Below, piece by piece: positions 37,906 through 47,490 of a DNA stretch of 64,000 nucleotides (the stretch's first letter is position 1; every line of letters starts with the position of its first letter). Source of the stretch: Sphingomonadaceae bacterium. GTDB lineage: Bacteria; Pseudomonadota; Alphaproteobacteria; Sphingomonadales; Sphingomonadaceae. The notes under the pieces were generated by a model that saw nothing but the letters and a program-made list of their open reading frames with translations, made no database searches and was not told the origin of the DNA. The DNA lies in contig JAPZTW010000010.1 of NCBI GenBank assembly GCA_027533105.1, positions 124,001 through 188,000 on the forward strand. The letters are read 5' to 3'. Position numbers and translations under genes: made by a program.

Positions 37906-38216
37906 AATTCCCTCCCGTTGTTGACGCTGTGCGACTGATGCCGCCCGTCCGGGTTTGCCCGGTCCGGGCCTGCAAAACCTCCTCGACTTGAATGTTTCTC
38001 TCTGGTAACAAGCTATGCCTGTTGCGCAGGGGTGTCAAGCGACCCGGCAACCCGGCGCAACAGGCAGCCTCGACTCCGGGTTTGGCCCGGTATTCCGGGG
38101 TCTGGCGCCAGCCGCGCCGGATGGTTGACAGCGAGGACGCGATGCTGAAATGCGGCGAAGCGTCCAAGCTTTTGCGAATCCCGCGCGCTCGCCGCATGAC
38201 GTGATGGAGGCCTGGC
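37906..38216. promoter_or_regulatory. 311-bp divergent promoter region, TonB receptor / tetR
   Basis: No coding signal. It must hold promoters for both genes. An imperfect inverted repeat at 38004-38026 (GGTAACAAGC, three bases, GCCTGTTGCG; seven of ten positions pair) is a candidate operator for the TetR protein; this is weak evidence. GGAGG at 38206-38210 is the ribosome binding site of tetR. Confidence 0.4.
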
Positions 38217-38954
38217 TTGCTGGCAAAGACCAAACGAGCGCCTGCCAAGACTGAACCGGCGCGGCGCGGTGGCCCCGGCTCCAAGCCGCGTGTCGATGTG
38301 GCCGCCCGGCGCGGGGAATATATCCGCATCGCCGCCAGCGTCCTACTCGAAAAGGGCATCGGCTCGACCACGATGCAGGACATTGCCGATCGCGCCGGTG
38401 TGCCCAAGGTGCTGTTCTATCGCATTTTCCGGTCCAAGCAGGCGCTGCTCGACGCGATTGTCGACGAAGTGCTGACCACTTTCCACGCGGCCTATGCCCA
38501 GCGCGGGAAGGCCTATGGCAACCGGGTGATCGTGCTGGCCAATATCGCCCGCCAGCGGCCCGAACCCTATCTGCTGGTGCTGGCCTATGTCCGCGCCGGG
38601 CTGGACCAGGGCCAGTGGGCGCGGATCGTCAGCGATACGGTGACGCAATACGCGCTGGAACGGCTGTTTGTCCCTGCCCCCGGCGCCCCGCCCGGGGCCT
38701 GGGAGCGGGCGCAATATGCCGCCCGGCTGTGGACCGGCCCGTTCCTCGACGCGCTGATCGCCGCGATCGAGAATCGCGACGGCGTGGATGATGAGGCGCG
38801 GATGCGCTGGTGGGGCCAGATCGCCCGCCAGTATCACCTGAGCTCGCGCGAGGCCTACCAGCTCGACGCCCCGAAAACCGGGGAAAGCGAGGCTTCCGGG
38901 CATTTGATACCGGATGGAAACATAACGGTTGAAGCAGGCGACGGCCCGCGCTAG
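38217..38954 (+). CDS. TetR-family transcriptional regulator
   Basis: 245 residues. After a basic tail, residues 33-80 form the TetR helix-turn-helix (GIGSTTMQDIADRAGVPKVLFYRIFRSKQALLDAI). The rest is a helical ligand domain of normal length. The TTG start is decided by GGAGG six bases upstream. It is divergent from the TonB receptor and lies ahead of the alkylsulfatase gene, so it probably controls one or both operons in response to the substrate or a CoA-ester. Confidence 0.88.
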   Translation: MLAKTKRAPAKTEPARRGGPGSKPRVDVAARRGEYIRIAASVLLEKGIGSTTMQDIADRAGVPKVLFYRIFRSKQALLDAIVDEVLTTFHAAYAQRGKAYGNRVIVLANIARQRPEPYLLVLAYVRAGLDQGQWARIVSDTVTQYALERLFVPAPGAPPGAWERAQYAARLWTGPFLDALIAAIENRDGVDDEARMRWWGQIARQYHLSSREAYQLDAPKTGESEASGHLIPDGNITVEAGDGPR

Positions 38955-39017
38955 GCTGGCCGCGCCGGGCCCCTCGACAGAAAGCGGGCCGCAGGCGGGC
39001 GAGGACGGGGGTTGGCA

Positions 39018-40892
39018 ATGAGCACGCAAGGCCAGGACCGGCGCAAACCAGCCAGCCCGGCAACCGGTGCGGCGCAGGCTGCCGCCGCCAGCACCCTGCC
39101 CGTCGATGATCGCCACGATTTCGCGCTCGCCAGCCAGGGCTTCATCGCCACCCTGCCCGATGCCGATGTCGGCAAGGCCTGGAGCCAGGCGCCCTTCGCC
39201 TTCCTCGAAGGCGAGCGGCCCGACACGGTCCACCCCAGCCTGTGGCGCCAGGCCAAGCTCAACGCGATCCACGGCCTGTTCAAGGTCTGCGACGGGATCT
39301 ACCAGGTTCGCGGCTTCGACATTTCCAACGTCACCTTCGTTGAAGGGCGCGACGGGCTGATCGTGATCGATCCGCTGACCTCGGCCGAACCGGCCGCCGC
39401 GGCGCTGCGCCTGGCGCGCCAGCACCTGGGCGACAAGCCGGTGACGGCAGTGATCTATACCCACAGCCACGTCGATCATTACGGCGGCATCCTCGGCGTC
39501 GCCACGCCCGAGGAAATCCGCGGCGGGCTGCGGATCATCGCCCCCGAAGGCTTCCTGCAGGCCGCCGTCAGCGAGAACGTGCTGCTGGGCAACGCGATGA
39601 GCCGGCGCGCCACCTACATGTATGGCGGGCTGCTGCCGCGTGATGCACGGGGCCATGTCGATTCCGGGCTCGGCAAGGGCACCTCGCGCGGCCGGGTCGC
39701 GCTGGTCGGCCCCAGCGAGAGCATCACCCATACCGGCCAGCGGCTGAAGGTCGACGGCGTGGACATCGTGTTCCAGGTGACGCCCGATACCGAGGCTCCG
39801 GCGGAAATGAACTTCCAGTTCCCCGAGCACCGCGCGCTGTGCATGGCGGAAAACTGCACCTGCAACCTCCACAACCTCTACACCCCGCGCGGCGCCCAGG
39901 TGCGTGATGCCAAGGGCTGGAGCCATTACATCGAGGAGGCCAAGCAGCTGTTTGCCGGCCAGTCCGACGTGCTGTTTGCCAGCCATCACTGGCCGCGCTG
40001 GGGCGTGGACGCGGGGATGCGCTTCCTCGACAAGCAGCGCGATCTCTACAAGTACATCCACGACCAGACCCTGCGGCTGGCCAACCACGGCATGACCCCG
40101 CTGGAAATCGCCGAGGTGCTGCGCCTGCCGCCGGACCTGGGCGACGAATGGTACACCCGCGACTATTACGGCACGGTCAGCCACAACGCGAAGGCGGTCT
40201 ATCAGCGCTATCTCGGCTGGTTCGATGGCAACCCGGCCAACCTCAATCCCCACCCGCCGCAACAGGCCGGGCAACGCTATGTCGAACTGGCTGGCGGGGC
40301 CCAGGCGATCCTCGACAATGCGGGCGCGGCGATGGCGCGCGGCGACTATCGCTGGGCGGCCGAAGTGCTGAAGCACCTAGTCTTTGCCGATCCCGGCAAC
40401 GCCGCCGCGCGCGAGCTGCAGGCCGACGTGTTCGAGCAGCTTGGCTACCAGTCCGAATCCGGGCCGTGGCGCGATTTCTACCTCACCGGCGCACTTGAAC
40501 TGCGCAATCCGCGCCCCCCGGCGGACAAGCCGCGCCAGGCCTCGGCCGGGCAGCTGCGGACACTGAACGCCGACGACCTGCTCGATTCGCTCTCGGTCCG
40601 CCTCAATGGCGAAGAGGCCGGACGGGCAAAGTTCGGGATGACGATTGCCTTTGCCGATACCGGCGAGCGGTTCGCGCTGTGGCTGGAAAACGGCGTGCTG
40701 CACCATGCCGCCACTGCGCCGGCCGGGCTGGACTGCCCCGAAGTGGCGCTGTCGCGCGAAGTGCTGATCGACCTGGTGCTGGGCGATCCCTTGAGCGGCG
40801 ATCCGCCGAGCGGGCCGGGCACCGCCGCACTCGACCAGTTGCTGCCCATGCTCGACCGCTTCGACCTGTGGTTCGAGATCGCCGCCCCCTGA
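39018..40892 (+). CDS. alkylsulfatase, metallo-beta-lactamase type (SdsA1/BDS1-like)
   Basis: 624 residues. The metal motif THSHVDHYGG lies near residue 150, with further ligands in MAENCTCNLHNLYTPRGAQ and SHHWPRWG, as in SdsA1 and BDS1 alkyl sulfatases. The middle is the helical dimerisation domain and the last 120 residues are an SCP2-like lipid-binding domain. It hydrolyses primary or secondary alkyl sulfates using two zinc ions and needs no formylglycine. Unlike secreted homologues, no signal peptide is visible; the N-terminus is an Ala-rich polar tail, suggesting a cytoplasmic enzyme. Confidence 0.92.
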   Translation: MSTQGQDRRKPASPATGAAQAAAASTLPVDDRHDFALASQGFIATLPDADVGKAWSQAPFAFLEGERPDTVHPSLWRQAKLNAIHGLFKVCDGIYQVRGFDISNVTFVEGRDGLIVIDPLTSAEPAAAALRLARQHLGDKPVTAVIYTHSHVDHYGGILGVATPEEIRGGLRIIAPEGFLQAAVSENVLLGNAMSRRATYMYGGLLPRDARGHVDSGLGKGTSRGRVALVGPSESITHTGQRLKVDGVDIVFQVTPDTEAPAEMNFQFPEHRALCMAENCTCNLHNLYTPRGAQVRDAKGWSHYIEEAKQLFAGQSDVLFASHHWPRWGVDAGMRFLDKQRDLYKYIHDQTLRLANHGMTPLEIAEVLRLPPDLGDEWYTRDYYGTVSHNAKAVYQRYLGWFDGNPANLNPHPPQQAGQRYVELAGGAQAILDNAGAAMARGDYRWAAEVLKHLVFADPGNAAARELQADVFEQLGYQSESGPWRDFYLTGALELRNPRPPADKPRQASAGQLRTLNADDLLDSLSVRLNGEEAGRAKFGMTIAFADTGERFALWLENGVLHHAATAPAGLDCPEVALSREVLIDLVLGDPLSGDPPSGPGTAALDQLLPMLDRFDLWFEIAAP

Positions 40893-40909
40893 ACGGAGTA
40901 ATGCCTGCC

Positions 40910-41794
40910 ATGCCCGCCGAGTTCGAAACCCTGCTGCTGGACGTTACCGAGGGCATTGCCACGATCACGCTGAACCGGCCCGACCGGAAGAACGCGTTCA
41001 ATCCCAAGATGGCGATCGAACTGATCGCGGCCTTCGACGCGACCGATGCCGACGATGCGGTGAAAGCGGTGATCGTCACCGGATCGGGCGACAGCGCCTT
41101 TTGCGCCGGGGCCGATCTCAAGGCCGGGGGCAGCACTTTCGATGCCGGTCAGCGCGAGGCGGAACGGCGCGCGGCGGGCGATACCGCCGACCTTTCCCGC
41201 GATGGCGGCGGGCGGGTGGCGCTGCGCGTGTTCCAGAGCCTGAAGCCGGTGATCGCCGCCTTCAACGGCGCGGCCGTGGGTGTGGGGGTAACGATGACCC
41301 TGCCGATGGACATCCGCATCGCTTCCACCACCGCGCGCTTCGGCTTTGTCTTCGCCCGGCGCGGGATCGCGCTGGAGGCCACCTCGTCATGGTTCCTGCC
41401 CCGGCTGGTCGGTGCGCCGACCGCGCTGGAATGGGCCTATTCGGGACGGGTCTTCGCCGCCGAGGAAGCGCACCGGCGGGGCCTGGTCCAGTCGCTGCAC
41501 GAACCGGCCGACCTGATCCCGGCCGCCCGCGCGCTGGCGCACGATTTCATCGATCATTCGGCCCCGATGTCGCTGGCGGTCACGCGCCAGCTGATCTGGC
41601 GCGGGCTGGTGGCCGATCACCCGATGGAAGCACACCGGGCCGACAGCCGCTCGATGCGGCAGCGCGGCGCCTCGGCCGATGCGCGCGAGGGGATTTCGGC
41701 CTTCCTCGAGAAGCGCCCTGCGGTTTTCCCGGACAAGGTTTCAGCCGGGCTGCCCGATCTTTGGCCGGACTGGGAAGAACCCGAATACCGCTAG
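40910..41794 (+). CDS. enoyl-CoA hydratase/crotonase-family protein
   Basis: 294 residues, slightly long for the family. The oxyanion-hole segments are AFCAGADLKAGG and NGAAVGVGVTM. Aligned by eye to rat enoyl-CoA hydratase, the Glu164 position is kept (ALEWAYSGR) but the Glu144 position appears to be Phe (RFGFVFARRG), so a plain hydratase reaction is uncertain; isomerase, hydrolase or other crotonase chemistry is possible. It follows the alkylsulfatase by 17 bases. ATG at 40901 is an alternative start but lies only two bases from GGAG. Confidence 0.87.
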   Translation: MPAEFETLLLDVTEGIATITLNRPDRKNAFNPKMAIELIAAFDATDADDAVKAVIVTGSGDSAFCAGADLKAGGSTFDAGQREAERRAAGDTADLSRDGGGRVALRVFQSLKPVIAAFNGAAVGVGVTMTLPMDIRIASTTARFGFVFARRGIALEATSSWFLPRLVGAPTALEWAYSGRVFAAEEAHRRGLVQSLHEPADLIPAARALAHDFIDHSAPMSLAVTRQLIWRGLVADHPMEAHRADSRSMRQRGASADAREGISAFLEKRPAVFPDKVSAGLPDLWPDWEEPEYR

Positions 41795-41845
41795 GTTTGA
41801 ACAGGCAAGTCGTGAATTGGCATTGGTGAACTGGGGAGTGGGACG

Positions 41846-43753
41846 ATGAGCAAGGCCAGGATCATGCTGCTGGGGGCCTGCGCGATCGGCGCGCTGGGGC
41901 TGTGGGCAGCAAGCAGCGGGAATGCCACGGCGGAAGCTGCCAGCGCGCGGGTCGCCAAGCCCGAGCCGGCGCGGGTGCCGGGGTTCAATCCGGATCGCAA
42001 CGCCTATTTCGGCGACCTGCACGTGCACACGCACCTGTCCTTCGATGCCTATATCTTCAATGTCCGGCGCACGCCCGACGATGCCTATCGCTTTGCCCGG
42101 GGCGAGGCGATCGGCCATGCCGGGGGCTACCAGATCCGCCTGGCCGGCGGGCCGCTCGATTTCGCGGCGGTGACCGACCATGCCGAGTACATCGGCGTCA
42201 TGCGCGAGGCTGAAAACCCGGACAGCCCGATTTCGAAGGTGCCCTTCGTCCGGGGCCTGATGACCAGCGATCCAGCCAAGGTGCGCACCGCCTTTGGCCA
42301 GTACATTGCCGCCCGGCGCGCCAACCAGCTGCCGGTGGAATTCAACGATCCGGCGATCGCCTCGCGCGCCTGGCAGGTGGTGACCGATGCCGCCGCGCGC
42401 CATTACCAGCCGGGCAAGTTCACCACTTTCATCGGCTATGAATATACCTCTGCCCCCGATGGCCGGAACCTGCACCGCAACGTGATCTTCAAGGGCGCGC
42501 GGGTGGCGCCGCCCTTCTCGGCCAACGAATCCGCCGATCCCGAAGACCTGTGGAAGGCGATGGATGGCTGGCGCGCCAAGGGGGTGGAAGCCCTGGCCAT
42601 CCCGCACAATTCGAACGGGTCCGACGGGCTGATGTTCGACAGCGTGCGGCTGAGCGGCAAGTCGATGGACAAGGCCTATGCCGAACTGCGCAGCCGCAAC
42701 GAGCCGCTGGTCGAGATTTCGCAGATCAAGGGCACGTCCGAAACGCACCCGACGCTTTCGCCCAATGACGAATGGGCCAATTTCGAGCTGATGGAGAGCT
42801 ATATCGGCACGGACCGGCCGGTGACGAAATTTGCCGGGGGCTATGTCCGCCGCGCGCTGCTCGACGGGATCCTGCGGCGCGAGCAGGACGGGTTCAACCC
42901 GTTCAAATATGGCTTCATCAGCTCGTCCGATACCCATAACGCGGCCCCCGGCACGGTCGAGGAGCCGAACTATTTCTCCAAGACCGGTCTGTCGGACAGC
43001 ACGCCCGAAATCCGGGGCTCAATCCCGCCGGGCGGCAAGAAGGACTGGAGCGGGGTGACGCCCGAAATGTACGAGGCGACCAAGCGCAGCCGGTCGTGGG
43101 GGGCATCGGGGCTGGTCGGGGTCTGGGCCGAACAGAACACCCGCGACGCGATCTATGCCGCGTTCCGCCGCAAGGAAACCTTCGCCACCAGCGGTCCGCG
43201 GATCAAGGTGCGGTTCTTTGCCGGTTACGATCTGCCCGCCGACCTGTTCGACCGCGTCGATGCGGTGCGGCAGGCCTATGCCAAGGGCGTGCCGATGGGC
43301 AGCGACCTGCTGCCGGCCAAGGGCCGCGCGCCCAGCTTCGTGGTCTGGGCGGTGCGCGATCCGCGCAGCGGCTATCTCCAGCGGGCCCAGATCGTGAAGG
43401 GCTGGGTGGAAAACGGCCAGGCGCGCGAACAGGTGTTCGACGTGGCCTGTTCCGATGGCCTCAAGGTCGATCCGCGCACCAGCCGCTGCCCGGCCAACGG
43501 CGCCCAGGTCAACATGGCGACCTGCGAGCCCGACAAGTTCAAGGGCGATGTCGAACTGCGCACGGTGTGGCGCGATCCGGGCTTCGATCCCAGGCAGCGC
43601 GCGTTCTATTACGTGCGCGTGCTGGAAAATCCGTCGTGCCGCTGGTCGACCTGGGAAGCGCTGCGCAATGGCACCCCGCCCAATCCGAAAAACGAGACGC
43701 TGGTCATGGAGCGCGCCTGGTCATCGCCGATCTGGTATGAGCCGCTGCGCTGA
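41846..43753 (+). CDS. DUF3604 family exported protein
   Basis: 635 residues with a signal peptide (LLGACAIGALGLWAASS). The DUF3604 signature starts NAYFGDLHVHTHLSFDAYIFN, with further histidine and aspartate motifs VTDHAEYIG, IPHNSNGSDG and SSSDTHNAAPG. These resemble the metal site of PHP-type phosphoesterases, so a metal-dependent hydrolase is inferred; no member is well characterised to my knowledge. It is followed by PpiC and HupE genes with 13- and minus-4-base spacing, a combination seen repeatedly in related genomes. Confidence 0.85.
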   Translation: MSKARIMLLGACAIGALGLWAASSGNATAEAASARVAKPEPARVPGFNPDRNAYFGDLHVHTHLSFDAYIFNVRRTPDDAYRFARGEAIGHAGGYQIRLAGGPLDFAAVTDHAEYIGVMREAENPDSPISKVPFVRGLMTSDPAKVRTAFGQYIAARRANQLPVEFNDPAIASRAWQVVTDAAARHYQPGKFTTFIGYEYTSAPDGRNLHRNVIFKGARVAPPFSANESADPEDLWKAMDGWRAKGVEALAIPHNSNGSDGLMFDSVRLSGKSMDKAYAELRSRNEPLVEISQIKGTSETHPTLSPNDEWANFELMESYIGTDRPVTKFAGGYVRRALLDGILRREQDGFNPFKYGFISSSDTHNAAPGTVEEPNYFSKTGLSDSTPEIRGSIPPGGKKDWSGVTPEMYEATKRSRSWGASGLVGVWAEQNTRDAIYAAFRRKETFATSGPRIKVRFFAGYDLPADLFDRVDAVRQAYAKGVPMGSDLLPAKGRAPSFVVWAVRDPRSGYLQRAQIVKGWVENGQAREQVFDVACSDGLKVDPRTSRCPANGAQVNMATCEPDKFKGDVELRTVWRDPGFDPRQRAFYYVRVLENPSCRWSTWEALRNGTPPNPKNETLVMERAWSSPIWYEPLR

Positions 43754-43766
43754 GGAGACCTGACGC

Positions 43767-44603
43767 TTGGCACGACTGAAAGCTGCGGCGGCCTGGGCGC
43801 TGCACGAACCGCTGATCCGCTTCCTGGTGATCGGGGCGGTGCTGTTCGCCGGGATCAGCCTGGTCCGCGCCGACCAGCGCCCGACCATCACCATCGACGC
43901 CGCCGAGATCGAGCAGCTCGTCTCCTACTGGCGCCAGCAGAGCCACCGCGAGCCCGACCGCGAGGAGCTGAAGGCGATCATCAACGAACGGGTCGACGAG
44001 GAAGTGCTGGCCGAAGAAGCCAAGCGGCTCGGGCTGGACCGCGATGACATGATCATCCGGCGGCGGCTGGCGCAGAAGATGGCCTTCGCCAGCGAGGACA
44101 CGATCGAAATCCCCGAGCCCAGCGAGGCGGAGCTGGCCGCATACTATCAGGCCAACCAGGCCCGCTATGCCGCACCCGAACGGGTGGCCTTGCGCCATGT
44201 CTTCTTCAGCGATGATCGCGCCGAGGTGAGTCCCCCGGTGGCCGCCAGCGATGCATTGCGGGCCCTCAAGGCCGGGCAGCGCGTGACCGGCGATCCATCG
44301 ATGCTGCCACAGAGCTATGCCGATGTGACGATCGAGACGCTGGAGCGGGACTATGGCGAGCCCTTTGCGAAAGCGGTCGCGGCCGCGCCGGTCGGGCAAT
44401 GGACCGGCCCGGTCGAATCCGCCTATGGCCTGCACCTGATCCGGGTGGAAAGCCGCCAGGGCCGCAAGGTGCCGCCGCTGGCCGAGGTGCGCGACGAAGT
44501 GCGGGTGGCCTGGATCGATGACCGGCGGGCCGTCGCCCTGCGCGAGCAGCTGGCCGAACTGCGGCGGGGCTATCGGATCGAAGTGGCCGGGCTGCCCAAG
44601 TGA
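43767..44603 (+). CDS. PpiC-type peptidyl-prolyl isomerase, membrane-anchored
   Basis: 278 residues. One membrane anchor (FLVIGAVLFAGISLV) near the N-terminus leaves the rest in the periplasm. The parvulin-like domain starts at VALRHVFFS and includes GQWTGPVESAYGLHLIRVESR, typical of PpiC/SurA proteins. It probably helps fold exported proteins, perhaps the DUF3604 protein. The TTG start has GAGGAG nine bases upstream. Its end overlaps hupE (GTGA). Confidence 0.83.
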   Translation: MARLKAAAAWALHEPLIRFLVIGAVLFAGISLVRADQRPTITIDAAEIEQLVSYWRQQSHREPDREELKAIINERVDEEVLAEEAKRLGLDRDDMIIRRRLAQKMAFASEDTIEIPEPSEAELAAYYQANQARYAAPERVALRHVFFSDDRAEVSPPVAASDALRALKAGQRVTGDPSMLPQSYADVTIETLERDYGEPFAKAVAAAPVGQWTGPVESAYGLHLIRVESRQGRKVPPLAEVRDEVRVAWIDDRRAVALREQLAELRRGYRIEVAGLPK

Positions 44604-45613
44604 TCGCTGCGCTCCGCTCTCTCGCGATCTTCCTCGCCATAATGCTGGGCGCATCATCCGCGCTGGCGCACGAGGTGCGCCCGGCGCTGGTCCAGATCGA
44701 GGAACTCGGCGCCGGCGATTATGACGTGGTCTGGAAGCGCCCGGTGGTGGGCGATCTGGCGCTGCGGCTCGAGCCGCGCTTGTCCGGCGGGGCCTTGCAG
44801 CAGAAGCCGGCGATCCAGCCCGGCCCCGGCTTTGCCACCTATCGCTGGAAAGTGCGCGGGGGGGCGCCGCTCGAGGGGCAGACGCTGGAAATCGATGGCC
44901 TGGCCCAGAGCGTCACCGAAACGCTGGTGCGGGTGAAGCTGGCCGACGGGCGCAGCTTCGACTGGACCCTGCGGCCATCATCGCCCCGGCTGGTGCTCGA
45001 TTTCTCCGAACCCGCCGGGGTCGCGCTGCCCGGCTACCTGGTGCTGGGGGTGGAGCATATCCTCTTGGGCTTCGATCACCTGCTGTTCGTGCTGGCGCTG
45101 CTGATGCTGGTTGGCCGGGGCTGGCAGATCGTCAAGGTGATCACCGCCTTCACGATTGCCCACAGCCTGACGCTCGGCCTCACCGTGTTCGGCTATGTCT
45201 CGCTCGATACCGCCGCGCTTGAAGTGCTGATCGCGCTCAGCATCGTCTTCCTGGCGGTCGAGCTGGTGACGAAGGCGACTGACCGGCCCACGCTGACCCG
45301 CCGCTATCCCTGGCTGGTCGCCTTCGCCTTTGGCCTGCTCCACGGCATGGGCTTTGCCAGCGCGCTGGCCAGTATCGGCTTGCCGGCCGATGCCGTGCCC
45401 GAGGCGCTGCTGCTGTTCAACATCGGCGTCGAGCTGGGGCAGCTGGCCTTCATCCTGACGATGCTCGGGCTGGCCTCGCTCGCCCTGCGGCTCCTGCCAC
45501 AGCGGCGCTGGGGTGAGGCGCTGGTGCAGCGCGGCCCGGCGCTGATGGCCAATGCGATCGGCGGCCTGGCGGGTTACTGGCTGATCGAGCGGACCTGGTC
45601 GGCGCTGGCCTGA
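44600..45613 (+). CDS. HupE/UreJ-family membrane protein
   Basis: 337 residues. A signal peptide ending SALAH is followed by an extracytoplasmic beta-rich domain of about 120 residues. The membrane part starts GYLVLGVEHILLGFDHLLFVLALLML and has six to seven helices including GLLHGMGFASAL. HupE/UreJ proteins are metal (nickel or other) transport-related; the large N-terminal domain is typical of the sphingomonad version, whose substrate is unknown. GTG start overlapping the preceding stop. Confidence 0.83.
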   Translation: MIAALRSLAIFLAIMLGASSALAHEVRPALVQIEELGAGDYDVVWKRPVVGDLALRLEPRLSGGALQQKPAIQPGPGFATYRWKVRGGAPLEGQTLEIDGLAQSVTETLVRVKLADGRSFDWTLRPSSPRLVLDFSEPAGVALPGYLVLGVEHILLGFDHLLFVLALLMLVGRGWQIVKVITAFTIAHSLTLGLTVFGYVSLDTAALEVLIALSIVFLAVELVTKATDRPTLTRRYPWLVAFAFGLLHGMGFASALASIGLPADAVPEALLLFNIGVELGQLAFILTMLGLASLALRLLPQRRWGEALVQRGPALMANAIGGLAGYWLIERTWSALA

Positions 45614-47277
45614 TCGGCGGCCAGCACGGCCGCGCGCACCTCGCGCTTGAGGAGCTTGCCCGAGGCGGTGCGCGGGAAGGGTTCGGGCCAGAACTCGATC
45701 CGGCGCGGCAGCTCGAAGGGGGCGAGCTTGCCTTTGACAAAATCGAGCAGCTCCGCCGCGCTGACCGGCGCGGACAGGAACAGGCAGGCCGCCACTTCCT
45801 CGCCCAGCCGCGCGTCGGGAATGCCGAACACGGTCGCCTCGCGCACCGCCGGGTGTTCGAGCAGCGCGGCCTCGATCTTGCCGCAACCGATGTTCTCGCC
45901 GCCGCGGATGATCAGATCCTTCAGTCGGTCGACGATCCGGACATAGCCATTGGCGTCAATCGTGGCCTGATCGCCAGTGCGGAACCATTCGCCGTCAAAG
46001 GCCTCGGCATCGGCGTCGGGCCGCCGCCAGTAACTGCGCACCACCGATGTGCCGCGCACCTGCAGTTCGCCCGGTTCGCCGGACGGCAGCTCGCGGCCCG
46101 CCTCATCGACCACGCGCAAGTCGAGCACGGCGGAGACCTGGCCGACCGTATCGGCATGGTCGACATAGTCCTGCCCCCGGATCCCGGTGCCGATGGCGTT
46201 GGTTTCGGTCATGCCCCAGCCGGTCACCGGCATGGCCCCGGCCAGCTGGCTGGCGATTGCCCGCACCTGTTCCGGCGCGCGGGCCGCGCCGCCGCCGCCC
46301 AGCACCTGCAAGCCCGGCAGGCCGATCCCGCGCCGCTGCGCCTCGGCGAGCAGATCACCGGTGACGGCAGACGGCGCGTTGACATGGGTAATCCCCTCGC
46401 GCTCGATCAGGGCGATGGCTTCGGCCGGGTCCCACTTGTGCATGCTCACCAGCTTGCGCTGCGCCCGGAACGAGCTGAGGTAGACCGCGTGCAGCCCGGT
46501 GACGTGGAACAGCGGGATCGCCAGCAGCGCCGCCTGGGCACCCGGCCCGGGTGTCACCCCGGCGCGCAGGTTGGCGACCTGGGCATCGAGTTCCCATGAC
46601 AGCAGCGCGCTGATGATGTTGCGATGGGTCGATGGCACGCCCTTGGGGTGGCCGGTCGACCCCGAGGTATAGAGGATCGTGGCAAGATCGTCGCTGGCGG
46701 GGGCCTGCTCCGGCATGGGCGCAGCGCGGTAGGCCGCGACCAGGTCATCGAAGGCCAGCGCCGTGCCGCGCCGCTCTGCCGGGGTGCGCACCGCCACCAG
46801 CGGCACCGGCGCGCCCGCCGCCTGCCAGCCGGCCAACCGCTCCGCATCGACAATCAGCACGCGCGGTTCGGTGTCGCGCACGGCATGGGCCAGTTCGTCG
46901 GCGGGCCAGTGGGAATTGGCTGCCACGGCCACCGCGCCGATTGCGGTGATCGCCTGGAAGGCGATCATCCATTCGGGGTAATTGCGCAGCGAGATCGCCA
47001 CCCGGTCCCCTGGCATCACCCCGAACCGGTCAACCAAGGCGGCGGCGAAGGCGCTGGTCTGCTGCCAGCTTTCGGCAAAGGTCAGGCGATTGTCGCCAAA
47101 GACGATGAAGGGCTGGTCGCTGACCGCTCCGGCATAGATCTCGCGCAGGCTGGCCGGCGCATTGGCGAACACCCGCTGGCGGCGTCCGGCGATCTCCTGC
47201 CAGACGATTTCCAGCGGCATGCCCGGCCCGGCAAGCTGACGAATTGCCTCAATTCTGCTGATCGGATCGCCCACCAC
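45574..47277 (-). CDS. acyl-CoA synthetase (AMP-forming)
   Basis: About 567 residues. ANL-family motifs: ILYTSGSTGHPKGVPSTH (ATP loop), VTGWGMTETNA, WFRTGDQATIDANGY and the C-terminal lysine in RTASGKLLKR. It activates a carboxylic acid to its CoA-ester and is divergent from an acyl-CoA dehydrogenase, so the two belong to one beta-oxidation-like pathway. The GTG at 47277 is chosen because it sits just before ISRIEA, where homologues begin, with GGGA upstream. An ATG at 47316 lies in the centre of a perfect palindrome and is less likely. Its 3' end overlaps hupE by 40 bases, tail to tail. Confidence 0.9.
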   Translation of the reverse strand: MVGDPISRIEAIRQLAGPGMPLEIVWQEIAGRRQRVFANAPASLREIYAGAVSDQPFIVFGDNRLTFAESWQQTSAFAAALVDRFGVMPGDRVAISLRNYPEWMIAFQAITAIGAVAVAANSHWPADELAHAVRDTEPRVLIVDAERLAGWQAAGAPVPLVAVRTPAERRGTALAFDDLVAAYRAAPMPEQAPASDDLATILYTSGSTGHPKGVPSTHRNIISALLSWELDAQVANLRAGVTPGPGAQAALLAIPLFHVTGLHAVYLSSFRAQRKLVSMHKWDPAEAIALIEREGITHVNAPSAVTGDLLAEAQRRGIGLPGLQVLGGGGAARAPEQVRAIASQLAGAMPVTGWGMTETNAIGTGIRGQDYVDHADTVGQVSAVLDLRVVDEAGRELPSGEPGELQVRGTSVVRSYWRRPDADAEAFDGEWFRTGDQATIDANGYVRIVDRLKDLIIRGGENIGCGKIEAALLEHPAVREATVFGIPDARLGEEVAACLFLSAPVSAAELLDFVKGKLAPFELPRRIEFWPEPFPRTASGKLLKREVRAAVLAADQASADQVRSISQ

Positions 47278-47307
47278 CGCACATCCCGTCTTGCTCCCGG
47301 CGCAAAA

Positions 47308-47325
47308 TGATACCATATGGTATCA
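47308..47325. promoter_or_regulatory. perfect 18-bp palindrome, probable operator
   Basis: TGATACCATATGGTATCA is self-complementary over all 18 bases. It lies in the divergent region between the acyl-CoA synthetase (start 47277) and the acyl-CoA dehydrogenase (start 47491). The TACCA/TGGTA half-sites resemble those of GntR/FadR-type or TetR-type regulators. It would sit at or near the synthetase promoter. Confidence 0.7.
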
Positions 47326-47490
47326 AATAGCAAGAGCGGGATTGGCTATCGGCAATGGTGTTACGCCAATCAGCCGCCTGAATTTCCAATTGTGGCCATC
47401 AAGGCCGCATTCTGGACCAGATCGATCATGCATCCCATGGGTGCAGCGTGTAACATCCGGAGTTTCACCTCCACCTTACGGGAAACGGGC

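Noticed and set aside
47317..47490. N-terminal extension of the acyl-CoA dehydrogenase from the ATG in the palindrome
   Set aside because: The 58 added residues look non-coding and the ATG is part of a perfect operator-like palindrome; MADHSS at 47491 fits the family start.
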